Part shown: in pieces, positions 63,855-64,000 of the stretch
How positions within the stretch are numbered: position 1 is the first letter of the stretch
How the letters are laid out: each line of letters opens with the position of its first letter
From: Methylotenera_A sp963701715
Lineage (GTDB): Bacteria; Pseudomonadota; Gammaproteobacteria; Burkholderiales; Methylophilaceae
Assembly (NCBI GenBank): GCA_963701715.1
Contig: CAVPAX010000009.1
Location: forward strand, 62,001-126,000
DNA: 64,000 nt
Direction: 5' to 3'
Position numbers and translations under genes: made by a program
The notes under the pieces: generated by a model
Database searches by the model: none
Seen by the model: only the letters and a program-made list of their open reading frames with translations
What the model was told of the DNA's origin: nothing

Positions 63855-64000
63855 ATGAGATTAACCGCATATCTATTGATTTTATCTGCTTCGCTAATGG
63901 TGGGTTGCGCTACTGCAATTCCTCAGGCAGAAAACTTTCCTCCAGCACAACAGAAAAAAGCCATGGCTGCGCAGCATTGGGGTTTTATTGCTAATGATGC
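63855..64000 (+). CDS. Lipoprotein at the window edge, partial
   Basis: The ATG at 63855 follows AAAGGA. The visible 48 residues show a lipoprotein signal (LLILSASLMVGC) and the mature start ATAIPQAENFPPAQQKKAMA. The C-terminus lies outside the window. Its position after the secretin fits a pilotin-type or OmpA-like accessory lipoprotein. Confidence 0.6.
   Translation, partial: MRLTAYLLILSASLMVGCATAIPQAENFPPAQQKKAMAAQHWGFIAND

Overview
The window reads as a chromosomal segment of a methylotrophic betaproteobacterium, most likely a Methylophilaceae member close to Methylotenera. The evidence is a formaldehyde-activating-enzyme homologue, moderate GC, betaproteobacterial gene neighbourhoods (thiD-thiE-hemL, asmA-mutY, RND pump-pcm-tolC-waaA) and a split cobalamin-dependent ribonucleotide reductase. 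I see no rRNA, tRNA, CRISPR array, prophage or insertion sequence.

Layout. 0-9.4 kb: the end of thiD, thiE, hemL, the glutamate synthase pair gltB/gltD, and hemE. 9.4-13 kb: cytochrome b561, a periplasmic metallo-beta-lactamase lipoprotein, DoxX, a GNAT enzyme, the Fae homologue and a small acidic protein. 13-19.7 kb (minus strand): mutY, asmA, uppP, a YidB-like protein and a pseudouridine synthase. 19.7-25.8 kb (minus strand): thiC under a TPP riboswitch, then a tight four-gene operon (thermostable-hemolysin family protein, acyl-AMP ligase, haem-oxygenase-like diiron protein, SDR) that looks like an uncharacterised fatty-acid-derived biosynthetic pathway. 26-33.5 kb: lipid A modification (PAP2, eptA), a small DMT protein, a phosphate-binding-like protein, a porin, and a histidine kinase with a sigma-54 response regulator. 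33.5-43.5 kb: a TetR-controlled RND efflux operon with a tandem operator, then pcm, tolC, an isochorismatase-like hydrolase and waaA. 43.6-46.9 kb: nrdJa-nrdJb behind a pair of NrdR boxes, with a 40-codon ORF between the two subunits. 47-50.9 kb: a patchwork of small genes, copies of a palindromic repeat and gene remnants.

50.9-64.0 kb holds the most unusual locus, a type IV pilus/type II secretion-like machine. In order it has a PglL-type O-oligosaccharyltransferase, a kinase/pilin chimeric ORF, a sigma-54-driven large pilin, a second large pilin-like protein, a GspL-like PilM-PilN fusion carrying what look like T2SSE_N-type helical repeats, a PilO/GspM protein, a GspE/PilB ATPase, a GspF/PilC membrane protein, a PilP/GspC-like protein, a secretin, and a lipoprotein cut by the window end. 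As given, this locus carries about 25 frameshifts between 51.3 and 61.4 kb. In nearly every case the family-consistent reading resumes in another frame, and I saw no in-frame nonsense codon. The 5' end of gltB shows two similar breaks and the rest of the window almost none. Local consensus error is the simplest explanation, with very recent decay as the alternative.
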